Positions 47,100-59,421 of a stretch of DNA of 64,000 bases are shown here, in pieces. A program made the position numbers and the translations under genes. The DNA comes from Fasciolopsis buskii (Eukaryota; Platyhelminthes; Trematoda; Plagiorchiida; Fasciolidae), in NCBI GenBank assembly GCA_008360955.1, contig LUCM01004751.1, forward strand, positions 257,720-321,719, read 5' to 3'. Every line of letters starts with the position of its first letter. Position 1 is the stretch's first letter. The notes below the pieces were generated by a model, which saw nothing but the letters and a program-made list of their open reading frames with translations, ran no database searches and was not told the DNA's origin.

Positions 47100-50000
47100 A
47101 TTGAAGACAACAGGTTGAAAGAAACGAGAAATCCAAACTATGTTTGGACACGGTGATTGACTTTTTGGCTCGTCCAAGTAGTTCATGATCCGCAAAATGT
47201 CGGGAAGGCGTCAACTGTTAACACTTTTTGTCGTATTGCCGTCGCAAAATGGGTGGCCCTCGTGCCGCCTGAGTGCCGCAGGCAGCACGATGACAAAGCA
47301 AAGAACGAACGTCGTGGTAGGTTGCGATGCGTGTGGCAATATGAAAAAGCGGTTTCAATTTTACTAATTTAATTGGCGAACAGAAGGCATTTGTTTCGCA
47401 TGTCAGTGAACGAATAAACTGGCAGGAATTGAAAATCTCGTTTCGTGTACCCCGATCAAATAAGATCTTTCACAGGGTCTTTTTCCTCAGTTTCTGGAAG
47501 GGCGTGTGTATTGACAATGGTAGAAAACAATTAGATATCTTTTTTGACATGTGCTCAAGAAACTGTTTTGAAAAACTAATCGGTATCAACAGTCACAAAA
47601 TAGCATAAACATGTTTGCGGTCTAGTCCTCAGTGAAGCAAGTTTGACGGAACAAAAGTCCATGCGTCACGTGACAATCCGCGCCGTAATAAATCATTTGA
47701 AATCACATAAAACAACAACGTGATTAGGAAAATGAATGATTTTTTACGTTCACAACTGACACTTGCAAGGTAATGCCTGACGGTCGCAACTTCATTGTCT
47801 AACCGTGTTTTCGAGGGGGGGCGGACCTAATTCCACGCCGTGCTCGGATGATACCCTGGTCCGGATTTATACATCAGAGAAACAGAATCCGGACATCGTT
47901 AGCCGGACGGCAAAGAAACAGTACGAAAACTGAGGTGAGTACGAATCCTCTATTGTTATTTTACAATGCTTGCGCAAGACCATTAGATAACCAATTAAAA
48001 TTACCTGAGTTACAATGAACTTTAATAAGAATCAGATTATGAAAAGAACGAACGAACGCGGAGACGACGTCCGTGCATTGCCGTGCACGCTTCAATCTTC
48101 ACGTCCGTTCACTGAGATTTTTAAGTGAATGCCGTATTATTCACAAATGTTTTTGCGCATCCAATGGACGAGAGTAATAGGGAATTCCATCAAGTTGCAT
48201 TCTTGTTCTCTTTTATGTATTATTCAACTTGATAAAGTGCATTACGTCTGGATGCGTGCTGCCGGCCTGACTGTTACGCACTCATAAACTGGTAACCGTC
48301 TGGTGAGATGGGGTTAGGAATATTGCGTTCATTGTTCGATTAAGTTAATATTTTGTGTAGCGATTATGAAAGTTTGTAATCCAATAAGACCAGTTTGAAA
48401 CTATCGGAAGATAAATCTTGCATAATGCTTTCAGTCAGTATACAAATGAACAAATCTAACGTATGTCATCAGTACTTGAAAATAAGACTATCGTTGGGCC
48501 CCAGCTCCAGAGACTTTAACCAGTCGTTTCTTTCAAACCGACCCTGCAAACTGAAAAGGTCAACCAAATATCCTCTTGCGTATTAATCACAATCAAACGT
48601 TTTTTTTTGGGCGGGGACGAGGCTCTCTGCCTGGTCCTATTTAGTCTATCACGTACTTTGTCTGGACTTTATTTCTCGGGCCATTCTACTTTGCGATGAA
48701 CGTGTCACGAAAACCGGAAAACCTTTAGGGCTGTCCTCGAACTAGGTCCAACTGCGCTCTAAGTTAACCCGTATCCTCATCACGATCGTGTTGCGGAGAC
48801 CGCGTAAATTTACTGGTCTGTCCCAGTTTTCGGACATTGGGTTCGGCGCTGTTGGGTGACTCACCACACGTAAACCCAGGTGTCTAGAGTTTCGGAAAAG
48901 CCTCCTGGGTCGTTGTAACGTACTGCGTTTGTGGCGATTGCAGTACACCAACCTTTGTTGGGCCGAAGGACCCCAGATGGTTATGTAAAATGACTAAGGG
49001 TGCTCGTTATTTCCAGTGTCAAACCTTGAGTACCACAGTGAGAGCCACACGAAACACCTCGACATCGGACGTACACAATGTATCTCACCGACATGGCAGT
49101 AGGGCTAAGTGAGTTCGAGAGATTATGATCTCGTTTAATTTTCGAATCCCTGAACTACTCAAACATTTCCGTTGGTCTCAGTGAGCAACAGGAAAATGAA
49201 GTCAATTTTATCGGTCACGCGGCTGCTAAAAGTCCTTTCCACTACGTCCAAATTAAATTTTGCCGTAAAAAGAATAAAGAATAGGCTACCAAGCAAGTTC
49301 ATTGGCATAGGTTTACGGGGAAGCGCTACACTATCTCATTTTATAAAGTAGAACATCAGCGTGCGTTCTTTGCACATGGTTGAAAACACGTAGATGAACC
49401 GGTGTTTCAGCTTTGCTGGTGAGATGCGAATCAGAGATCTGTCGTTTGGACGACCATAAACTCAAATCCCACTCGGCAGCCGACAGGTCACAGGCCTGGT
49501 GGCCATTAGGAGGTCAACATGGACGAGTTTCCTCCTGAATGTCACGATTTCGCACCCACTCAACGAAGGCAAACTTCCCCATTTGCTGGAGCACTGGTGA
49601 CCTCTACAACCAGCAGTGGTCAAGTGGTCAGCATCACGGCATTCAAGCCGCTTTTCACTGATTCTATCCCTCTCATCAGCGATAAACGTTCCCAACTGGG
49701 AGTTCTTTGCTGACCGTACCTTACTTCGCGATTTCATTAATGAAGTAATTAAAAGACCGAGGGTTATCATGAAGACCAAACGAGACCTGGTAGCAAAGTC
49801 AAGTCCTAATTTGTGATAACCCAGCTCTGTCTCACAGTGCTTTGATATTCATCGAGAATGTGATGTACAAGTTTCGCCGAACTGTTGATTCAGAAATACA
49901 ATAGAAAGAGTGAAACTGTTTACGTATTTTTTTAAAACCCGCCGTCGCGTCGATCACTGCGGTTCCGTGACATCGAACACATTGCAAACATTTCCACTTC

Positions 50001-50980
50001 GTTTTAACTCGAAAATAATAAATGTGAGCTATTCTGTTAGTGAAAGCACCAGATTTCATCAAAAAACACCATAGTCTTGACAGCTACTTTGATGTATTTC
50101 ATGTCGATTGGAGGAGGTCTAACGTTTAGTAAATTTCCAAACGGCTCGAGGACGAGAGAGAATTCTTCATGTTTTGTCAATGTTCAGCCATCCAGCGTAG
50201 ATCGGGTTGCTAGGACTCAGTGGCATACCCTGCAAAAACAGCCGCAATCGAGCCTGGAACTCCGATTTGACATCGGTTAGTCGAACGCATAGATCACCGC
50301 ACAGCGAATCGGGCACAAACACAGCAAGATAGATTGATAAAATCTGCCACTTTGTACCTGTGTCCTGGTCAATAAAACAGCAAGATTTGCACGTAGGAGG
50401 GAATTGGAATGTTGAAATTCTGCTCGCCACCAGGACAGTGTATTTTGAGGGAAATTATCCATTCGCAACCTTATTTAATGTTACGTATCGGCATGAGTAC
50501 AAATAACTATTCGCCACGTTATGTTGTTTTCGGAATGACTGATGTTCAGAAAGACGCGACAGCAACCGAATTTATGTAGTAACCAAACTGTTGTTCTATT
50601 TTGACCTCCAGGGCGACATGCGAGTTTTTTTGATTAAACCAGCAATCTTAATATTTTCTCGAGGTTGCAAGCGTGGGTTGTCTCGTTACGGTGGGCAACC
50701 AAAGGTTGAAAGGGGATCTGATGGGTTGTTCTAAGCGAGCGATATTTTATAGCTTTGTTTTTTTGGATTTGTCATGTTTGGATCATCCGAAGACTCGAAA
50801 TAATCAATCCTGTTCACGAGGAATGACCAAAATCCAATCAAAAAGGATAACGGGCATAGTAAATGACGTGATAAGGATTACCCCTATCAATTCGATTAAG
50901 TAGAATGCGCATATCTCAAGAGCGAATAGTTATTTTCACCAATGCCCTGGCTACCTCGTGTGTTAACGTAGGGCCATTGG
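47100..50980. other. Non-coding stretch with GC-richer blocks
   Basis: No gene called. Blocks at about 48600-49100 and 49440-49720 are GC-richer and lack open frames on both strands, as old repeats often do. A GTGGTCAAGTGGTCAGC run near 49615 resembles a pol III A box, but no B box follows at the right distance. Confidence 0.4.
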
Positions 50981-50988
50981 GATTTCAG

Positions 50989-51703
50989 AGATTATATGAT
51001 GAGTGGGACAGATTTAGATCAATATTTCATTTTAGATTCTGTCTGCCAAATGGATTCCTTCGGCCGGACAGGATTCGGCTTGTCGACAGGGCAAAAAGTG
51101 TACAACCGCGAAGAGTTTCTCCTTTCTTGTGAACTGCATAATCATGCAGGTCATAAGCCGAACACTCCCATCCCAGTATCTTTGAGATGCGTGACCAACA
51201 GAACCTAGGGCCAAATACCAATCTAAATATATCGTAGTCTTCATAAGCCATGTCCAATGCAGATGATCTTTAATCCACGCCAACTCGCTCGGTCCGAAAG
51301 ATGGAACCTGAATCAATGAAAGTGATTCTTAACCTGATAGCTCATGTTTTCCCGTTGCTTTTGGGGATTTGAAATGATTTTTCTCAGTGCCGTCGTTCGC
51401 GAACGGTTGACACACTTCTCTTTGTTCATTTGTTTACATTCATAACAATTCGCTTCCCCTCATCAATGAGAGAAATGTCATCCTTGAATGGTCAGTGCCG
51501 GTGTTCTGTTGTTTTATTTAGTCTACTGGAAAGAAGGAACCATTCAACATCTACGACAGATCGTTTACGACCCGAAGCCATTCTGCATGATCGTCGTCAA
51601 TAGATGTTCACCCTTTGAACAAATGTACATAAATAATTCACTCTTGGAACATGTCGCACGGAGTGCACAACTATTTCACATTCCTGATTTCCACGGATAT
51701 TCA
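50989..51703 (+). CDS. Two in-phase candidate exons, product unknown
   Basis: Exon one covers 50989-51149 (acceptor CATTGGGATTTCAG, donor CATGCAG|GTCATA) and reads DYMMSGTDLDQYFILDSVCQ, then MDSFGRTGFGLSTGQKVYNR and EEFLLSCELHNHA. Exon two covers 51522-51703 (acceptor GTTCTGTTGTTTTATTTAG) and reads YWKEGTIQHLRQIVYDPKPF, CMIVVNRCSPFEQMYINNSL and LEHVARSAQLFHIPDFHGYS. The first ends in phase 1 and the second begins in phase 1, so joining keeps the frame and makes a valine at the seam. The second exon's donor (TTCA|GTTAGA) is weak; without it the frame stops at 51727. Composition is balanced, with several cysteines. Not recognised; the upstream exon (phase 2 donor) was not found. Confidence 0.38.
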
Positions 51704-51729
51704 GTTAGAGAAAACCGTGCTCTGTAGAA

Positions 51730-52560
51730 GTCTGTGAACGTCCTGGTCTGAAGAACATTGCTCGCGTCGAGAATGAATTGGAATCATCTCGGAGAGGAGA
51801 AAATTTATGAGCAATTTATCATCCAATCTCCGAAGAAGCGGTGTTGTATTCGCTAGGACTCCGGAGATTTGTACATTCGCGCTGAACAAAATTCTGTTTC
51901 CGTATTTGTCTATAGTCTAACATTACATTAGACAAGCCCTGTTTAGAGGCGTTAAAATAAGGACAATGATTGGCTAGCTAACGGCCTGAAGAAACTGGAC
52001 TGTATGAATTAGACAATGAAAAATCTTGTTAAATTTGATTCAAGAAACTTAGTCTGTCTTCATTATATCAGACTTAAGGAGATTTCTGTGTATGCAAGCA
52101 AACGTTTATTTAACGCAGGCATCCTTCAAACAGAAAACGGCCGCATCACAACATGGTGGGGGCTTAGACAAGCAAGGAAAATGTCGGAAAAACAATATTA
52201 CCTCAGGCTGCTTGATGTCAAATTACTTGAAAGCAAGAATCGATTGGGTGAAAATCGGATCGATCAGCTGAATTGCTCATCAACGGTGCACTCTCGAGAC
52301 AGTTCACTATCTCGGCAAAGAGGACAAATCCACATTGATATTTCGGTACACTTTAATAATTGCATATCGATTACTCAACACAGTCAAAACTGATGAATGA
52401 ACAACCCATTGTTAGCATTCACTAGTCTTCAACCTGTCAAAACTAAGCCCTTATACTAGTGATAAATATCTATCTATCCCGGCAGCTGGCCACAATAACT
52501 GTGGACAATGAATGGGGAATTATTGAAACCTGAACTTCTTGCCAATAGCGCTAGTGTTCT
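51730..52560. other. Non-coding stretch or further exons
   Basis: A 125-codon plus frame at 52016-52393 is open but starts and ends without clear splice support, and a second frame is also open across 52121-52280, so no exon is called. Confidence 0.35.
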
Positions 52561-52567
52561 CGAAGTT

Positions 52568-52813
52568 TCACTTGCGAGGGGTCGTTTCTGACTGACCATC
52601 CAGCGGCTTCGTTTTGCCCACACACACACACACACACACATCGTTGTTCTGCCACGAAACGGTGCCGATAATGCAAGACCAATGACAATAGTGTCTTCCC
52701 TTGAACAGAAGATGGAAAGGCATATTTTGCTTGTGAGAGTTAGTGGCGCCGATGTGCGAAACACAAGAACACATGAAGATCACTACTAATGACAAAGTGA
52801 AAAAGGCAAGCAT
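52568..52813 (-). CDS. ATG-started frame with signal peptide, secreted candidate
   Basis: On the minus strand, an ATG at 52813 begins MLAFFTLSLVVIFMCSCVSH followed by IGATNSHKQNM, a textbook secretion signal (short N end, hydrophobic core, small residues before a likely cut after IGA). The next part, LFKGRHYCHWSCIIGTVSWQ, has two close cysteines. The frame then runs into the (CA)n repeat at 52619-52640, where it reads Val-Cys repeats, and ends at 52568. Either the real exon ends before the repeat (a GT occurs at its start) or the repeat has expanded inside a coding end. No family is recognised. A second minus frame (52474-52764) overlaps and is a shadow. Confidence 0.3.
   Translation of the reverse strand: MLAFFTLSLVVIFMCSCVSHIGATNSHKQNMPFHLLFKGRHYCHWSCIIGTVSWQNNDVCVCVCVGKTKPLDGQSETTPRK
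52619..52640. repeat. (CA)n microsatellite
   Basis: Eleven CA units, overlapping the end of a minus-strand open frame. Confidence 0.95.
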
Positions 52814-52819
52814 TATTCT

Positions 52820-55120
52820 AATGTAAAACGTGCTTGTGCTTTGTGTAATCTATGATTCTTGTACCGTTAATGCGGTATTGGCTAAGCTACGGGGTTTCGC
52901 CGAATAGTATCTGAGCGTTTCATTCGAGGATTATTGATTTCCTCTGCAGCCTAAATACTTTTCACATTCGAATCGATTCCGCACTTATCAAATATGATAA
53001 GCAAAAAGAAGAATGTGAATGACCATAGGCAATGAAACATCGGAGGAAGGAATCTGGCACGTGAAGACACAGCAATTCAAGGGGAACGTTAAATTTGGCC
53101 CTTGATAAGCATCACGAATCAGGTATTTGGGTTCATCTAGTTCATGTAATTGTCTCAACATAACCGAAATGTAGGGTCAGGGTTTCTTGCCCCGTTGGTC
53201 AACTCGGCGCCCCAATTTGGGTATCGAAGATTAAATAAAGGTGTCTACTAATTGATGAACAGCTTCGTAAAAACAAAACTATCAATCTTGAACAAGCTAT
53301 TTGAACTGAGGTTAATGTGAAAATTTCACAATTGGGAACTCCGTAGCTCCATGAAAATCAGTTATCAGTCCCGGAAACTATGAATTATTTGGACTGAAAT
53401 TCGCTATCTTCTTTATGGATGTAACGTCCAGATCGATTGGAAATTCCTTAATTTGGACTGCTATCACACTTTACCAACATCAACCTGACTACTCTTAGTC
53501 GGTCTCGTGAACTGACCATAGACGTTCGACTTTTGTTCTCACGATGTTTTGGCTGCCACGACCGTGAACCCAGTTGTGCCATTTGATAACGAGTGCAGAA
53601 CGTGCTGTTTTCACGAGAACTCCAAGTACCTCGACGTGGTTGAGGTGTTTATCTCGGGCTCCGAGATAACCCTAACGCTTCCAAATGACCGGGCGCTCAC
53701 ACTACCTTTGTTGAGGTCCTACTCACTGCCTTCTCGTGGCAGAAGTAATTTTACCAATGCGTGGGAACGAAGACGAATGCCGGGAATTATGCACCGGGTT
53801 GACAGATCATTGTTAGTCAGTCTACGGGGAAATGGCTAAATCCTGGGACCAAGTCAACCGCAGGCGACTTACGAAACATGGCTGTCCACCGGAATTAGCA
53901 GTGGATATTAAGCCTCATGCGAAGGGAGTATGAACTGAACAATCAGTCATCGATCTCCACTGGGTTACGTGAATTCCAGAACCTCCTACTCTCTTATGGG
54001 TTAGATCAAAGGACTAATGGCTAGGGGGCCAGGGGGTCTCCTCAGTCAGCTCACAATTTCCGCCTTGGCAGCGAGGTAGCATCCATCTCACAGATGATCA
54101 CTGGGTCCCGATGGCTATCCGATAACTTAAAAGTGGAAGACAGAGAATCTATCACGTTTGGTAAATTACGAACATTGTTTTTTCTTCTTTTCTATTTCTC
54201 CTACATTGTTTCATCCTGCTCTGTGATTCCCATGGCACATGAACCGTACTCAGATTTCTGCGAAAAACTTTCGTTCGTTCGGACTATCAGATAGGTTTGT
54301 TATTTTTCCATTGTTTGTGGTCATATCTAATTCCTGCACGAACATTTTTTCGCATATTTGATCTACCTTTGACCGGGTGCGGACCAAGACTGATTGTCAT
54401 GGACAAGATATTTTGTGCATACATTTTTGTTGATAAATAGTACCGTCCAAATTTGTGACTACTGTTTCTTTTCGATCAAGCTGAACATTTTTGGGCCACG
54501 CGTTACTCTGAAACTTCTAAAGTGCAGTTATTCGTTATTTGTTATTTGATATGTCGACCGTTAAACAGCTTGTTCTAATTCTCTGTCAAATAGTTGAAAA
54601 GTGCACTGGGATATGGTATCCACATGCCACCTAATAGAGTGCAATCACCGAGACACTCACTGTACCGGTAATATGACGAATGAGGAGTTATCTCACTACC
54701 TGAGGAGTTCACATTGTGACATACAGGTCTGTTCACATCTGATCCTTTGTTGAGAACTTGTGATAGACGCGTACAATAATGCGCTGGTGAAGGTCGCTTA
54801 GGTTAGGGTTGACTGATCACCTGAACACTCAGTGAAAAGCTGAGGTAAAATGGACTGGGGTCCGAACACTGAATGTTTTCTGTCAAAAAGCCTTGTCGTC
54901 AGATCACATTGTGGAGATGGTACTGCGCTTTCCGATAACCGAGACTATGCTTTACTTGATGCGTGTTGCCATTCCTTAGGAACTCATTTTATGCTCCAGA
55001 AATGATTCAGTTCTCCAGCACAAAAACAAGCCGGATTTCTGAAATGTCGTTTCTAGTTCCAGGCTTTACCCGTGCGCCACTTATTCAATGACAATTCAGA
55101 TTTTCGTTGGACAAACTAGC
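52820..55120. other. Non-coding stretch with an unclassified GC-richer block
   Basis: 53520-54080 is GC-richer than its surroundings and carries only a 96-codon frame from a TTG (53549-53839) without motifs. It may be an old repeat. A pyrimidine-rich run ending in CCGTACTCAG near 54252 looks like an acceptor, but the frame after it is too short to call. Confidence 0.35.
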
Positions 55121-55129
55121 TCGGTGCAG

Positions 55130-55342
55130 ATGGTAGCAGAGAGCAAATTTGCCTTTGTAATGAATTCGGATTTTGATTATCCATGGATCACGCCCAACCA
55201 ACATACGTACTCCCCAAGTGACATGAGCTTTCTGTTGTCATCCATCCTGCCTCTCCCGGAACTTGAATCGACCACGGTGAAAATATTCCGTGCTAATTTC
55301 TACAGCCATGAAATCACTGTTGATTGTGTATTGAATGAATAA
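55130..55342 (+). CDS. Candidate exon, product unknown
   Basis: An acceptor-like CTAGCTCGGTGCAG ends at 55129. The phase 0 frame reads MVAESKFAFVMNSDFDYPWI, then TPNQHTYSPSDMSFLLSSIL and PLPELESTTVKIFRANFYSH, to a stop at 55342. An AATAAA overlaps the stop (55337-55342), and donor-like GT sites before it are weak. Residue use is protein-like, but the acceptor lacks a good pyrimidine tract. The frame is open from 55088. It could be an exon of the same gene as 56215-56820, but the phases available here do not fit the phase 2 start at 56215. Confidence 0.22.
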   Translation: MVAESKFAFVMNSDFDYPWITPNQHTYSPSDMSFLLSSILPLPELESTTVKIFRANFYSHEITVDCVLNE

Positions 55343-56214
55343 ACGTGAACCCCTTTCCTTGACAAGACTAATCTCGGGTGGACTTCGTTTAACATCTCTC
55401 TCTCTCCCTCTCTCGAGTGACTGTTCTGCTTGTTGGGTAGTTTGTAACAATTTGATAGCCCGATCCATGATAGATCCATGCACGATCGAACTCATTTACT
55501 TAGTTAGAACAGGCGTGTATACGTCAAACAAAAGTAGCACACTTACGAATCAAAATTTCCTTACCCCTTGTCTTAGTAACCATGCCCCCTGTTTAACTAT
55601 GACTAACCTCTAAGAGAACGTTAACCCCTTTTTGTGGAAAAATCCTATTTGTTCGGTATGGTTCATATTATCCCGAAAATTTACTATCCATTTAGATAAG
55701 AATGTTGCTTTATCTGGGATTTCGTCTCAAAGGCAAACAGGCCTTTCTATGCATATTTCATCGGTAAAACTCAAAAATCTGTTCAACCCTCGGTTTGTGC
55801 TATTCACATGACTGGTATTCGATGTAACAATGCAGCTTCGTGACGCATATTTTCCTAACATCCATCTCGAATTCGTGAAAATGCCCACAGCGTGTTTGGC
55901 AAAAACGGTTTGCGTGGTGAACCAAAATCCAGGTTCGCCTCGCTAACTTCAGACCACATTTTCATTTCGGAGGGCTTGAACGTGTTCAAGGCAAAGCGAC
56001 ACGTAGTCGTCTGCGCGATGGGAATCAGACACGTTCTCTTGCAGGCATGCACGTAGATGTTCAGATAGATAAATAGACAAACAAGCAGGCAGATACGTAC
56101 GAAACGCCCACACGCACACACAGGCCAGAACAGCACGCACCAAGCTTTGTGTCAGGGATGGCAACAGCCGCGAGTCGACGAAGTCGCAAGGTGCACATGA
56201 CGAAACTGTCGCAG

Positions 56215-56820
56215 AATGTCCTTTGGATCCACGCTAAAATTGGCTGACGTCATTTTTCCGATGGAAGCATCGCTTCCCGAAATCGTTCATGTGGCAGCGA
56301 CTGATTGGCCTGAGCGTGCGCGACTCACTGAATTGGAGTGGAATCTAACCGGCGAAAATACGGCGCGGCTTTCCAACTACCCTGGACAGGGTGAAAAGAG
56401 GTACCCCGTTCTCCTAATGAAGGTGGCATTTTATGCATAAAAATACCCGAAAAATATCCACATTTTAGCCTTTTATTGGGAGAATGCCATGAACTGCGTC
56501 CATCTTTAGGCCCACTTTTTAGCAGGCGGATAATGGTACATTTCGGCATGACTGTCATCAAGTACAAGATTTACTAGCAGATAACAACCGGCCTTCATCC
56601 CAACGAAATGCTAGCGATCTGGTTTGAAATCAAACTGCTGACTACGGATTTTCACCTTTCGATCTTCACTTCAACGGTGCTTTCATGCATAGACCAGATT
56701 TTATCGTCTAGCGATAAATGGAATGAACTTCAAGTGCAGATTAAGCAAGAATGGACTCAACGGCCAAATGAACCTGGATACCGCGTAGAGAATAACCTCG
56801 CTGTACCATTTGACTTTTAA
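56215..56820 (+). CDS. Two-exon 3' end of an unknown gene
   Basis: Exon one (56215-56390) follows an acceptor ACTGTCGCAG and ends at CAGG|GTGAAA. It reads MSFGSTLKLADVIFPMEASL, then PEIVHVAATDWPERARLTEL and EWNLTGENTARLSNYPGQ. Exon two (56693-56820) follows an acceptor TGCTTTCATGCATAG and reads QILSSSDKWNELQVQIKQEW, then TQRPNEPGYRVENNLAVPFD and F to a stop. Exon one ends in phase 1 and exon two starts in phase 1; joined, the seam codon is Asp and the frame is open for 100 codons. The intron is 302 bases. The methionine may be internal, since an acceptor lies directly before it. Content is soluble and helical. Not recognised. Confidence 0.4.
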
Positions 56821-56829
56821 CAAGAACAC

Positions 56830-59270
56830 TGGTAATTTCTCCAGCCATGGTGCCATTTAGTTAGAAGTCGGTAGATTATCACCCGAACTGAGGCCATTCT
56901 TTGACCGGTTCGTACAAGCTTTTGATAATACGGGCTACTGCCTCTTGATTACAAGCGCTCGATAAAACAGGAGCTTTTTTGTGGATACCTGAATGATTCA
57001 TCCGAATTCGTGTATGTTCCATTGAGTTCGAATCATAACACGTTATTTGGTGGCGTATAGACAAGGAATTAGAATGCACTTGGTTTCAGTGCTAGCCTAA
57101 TTGATTCTGACGATTTTATCCATTGAAAGGATACGTTAGCAAGTGTTCCTACAAGATCGATACGTTATGAAAGTATTTGTATCCTACTGGAAAGGACCAC
57201 CACAATACCGCCCAAACATTATCGGATAACAGTTTAGTTTCATTCCCATAGGACAACTGACGATTACCAATACAGGTAACTTTTGTTTCGGTAATGAATG
57301 ACTGATTTTAAGTTCACCTTTAGTCGTATCGTCGGACTAAACATCACTTAAGTAACAGTCCAGTCTGCCGGCGAATTCGCTGATCCTGTTTTTGGGTGTC
57401 GCTTGAAGTGATCAGCTTGAGTGACTTGATTGATCTTGTTTAGGTTTGGATATTAGCGTGCGGCTGTGCCGTTGCACAGGTTCGAACAATTAATGTCTAC
57501 GTGCAAATGTTTGCGAATCAAGCAGTCTTGTTAAAAGGTTCACAAAAGCGTTGAGGGTTTATTCTGCATGTCGTGATCATTCATCCCTCATTTCCATAAG
57601 CTTCAGAAAATGAGCACCCTCGGCGATCGTCCCGTCAACTGATGAATCATCCGATTGCTTAGCCAATCAAAACACCCATCTTTCTTTCTATCCCTTTATT
57701 TGTCTACTTTTCTCCGAGCTAATTCATGAAGCGGTTACAAAGTGACAAGATGAGTTTATGTGGAAAACCGTTTACAGTGGCTTACAAACTTTTTGAGGCC
57801 TTGTCCTCGCTGACTTCTGATAACCAACCACGATGTTGGTTGGCATCGGATGGTGATTAGGCTGTTGTAATCTAAACGAAAAGCCCAGATATCACAGGGC
57901 CTCGAAAACCGCCATCATGAGTCAAAAAACACATCAAATGCTGCCAAAATTCATGTTTACTTTATTCGGCTGGTTGAGAGAAACGTGATGCTACTATTTG
58001 GTGGGAATCAATCAATGAACAAGGTCCATCAGATCTTCAGATCTGTACAGAAATCCAGCAAGTGTTTCTTGTAGAAAGCAGCTCTGTGACCTTTTCACGT
58101 GATTTTGGTCGTCTATCTGATCATTGGCAATAACGTGACATCGCCGAAGCATCGGACCAGGTGAGTGTAGTCGGTGGCGTTAGAAACTAGAAACGGCTTT
58201 CACTGGACAATGTGTGTGCTCTTTCATTACACAAGGTGAAATCTGATAGTTGAACGCGGCGACCTTTCTCAATAATGAAGTATTAATCCAGTGAGACTAC
58301 AGATAACATTTTCATCGAGGCCTGGATATTTGTGCTTGATTCTTCTAATACAACAATGACACCGATTTAGATAAAATCCCTTAAGGCAGACTATTCCTAG
58401 GACTAAGAAGTACCCCTTGATGGCAGGTTGTACGACAACTGAAGACCTCTCAAAAATATCGGACAGTGGTCCAAAAAGAAATAAAATCCAAAGCTGAATC
58501 GGTTACAAACTGTTGCAGTTCGCGAAAGGTGGATTACCAAAGCCGTGGCTCTTCACCGGAGGGGGGATGTGAATGCTTTAAAACAGAAAGGAAGTAACTA
58601 GATATGGTGATCCTGAAGCCCGGAGAAGGTTCCGGAATCATTCCTGTGGACTAGGAAGACGGCGCCAAAAACGTTTCTTTTTGATAGATTTAAGCTGCAG
58701 CAAATGGAAATAGAAAAAAAAACTGGAAAAACTGAAGACAACTTAACCAAATGCTTAAGAAAACATGCGTTACTGTGACTAGATTATTAGAATTGTATGC
58801 GAAAAACCAAAATCGACTGTCTCAACTTTCCCATGTTTATATGACCTGCGTGGAACCCATAAATAGGGGATCTCTATCCAATGGGTTGTTGTTTTGACAG
58901 AACGTACCATTTTCAAGCAACGACTGACTGGATTGTTGAAATATTCGAACCGGTCCGCTAAACTGTATTTGAGAACAGCCTTCGAAACATATATATATAT
59001 ATAATCAGATAAATGCGCGACACGGGATTGAATAACGCCGGACCTCAGAAAAGAGCCGGACATTTGTTGACAAATTGCCGACGAGTCAGTGATATGGAAA
59101 CAGTTTGCAAGGCTCTTATCACCACTGGTTTTTCCCAAAACCCGTGAAGACAAAAATGCGTAATGCTGACGAGCGCTACCACTCTGTTGAAGTATGCGGT
59201 CTTTAGTGGTCACTCGATAAAGGTTGTTGGTTGAATTATTTGAATTCCACTTTAAACAGTTAATCTAAAC
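56830..59270. other. Non-coding stretch
   Basis: Only short frames. The minus frame at 58779-59213 (144 codons) crosses an (AT)n tract that encodes a Tyr-Ile run and has no motif or splice support, so it is not called. Confidence 0.4.
58989..59003. repeat. Short (AT)n run
   Basis: ATATATATATATATA, 15 bases. Confidence 0.95.
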
Positions 59271-59278
59271 AGTACTGA

Positions 59279-59313
59279 ATTTTCGCTTCAAAAAAAAAAA
59301 ACAAGCGAAAAAT
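59279..59313. repeat. Small inverted repeat with poly-A loop
   Basis: ATTTTCGCTT and AAGCGAAAAAT flank a run of twelve A residues, giving a nine- to ten-base stem. It lies about 110 bases before the ATG of the candidate gene at 59422. Confidence 0.7.
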
Positions 59314-59421
59314 ATCCACCCTTTCGGGAAGTCAGTTTCCAGGTGGTCTTGGCCACCTTAGCAACAGCCACAACCCTAGTTCCCACTGCTATTGGCGAAA
59401 ACATTTCTTCATTCCGAATAA

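Noticed and set aside
46892..47214. Minus frames with a Cys-Val run
   Set aside because: Produced by the (CA)n microsatellite at 47049-47083.
49600..49700. GTGGTCAAGTGGTCAGC as the head of a further SINE copy
   Set aside because: No B box, body or tail of the family follows.
52016..52393. 125-codon plus frame
   Set aside because: A second frame is open over much of it, and splice borders are ambiguous.
57478..57495. GGTTCGAAC resembling a T-loop
   Set aside because: No tRNA fold around it.
58779..59213. 144-codon minus frame
   Set aside because: Crosses an (AT)n run, no motif and no splice support; chance is adequate.
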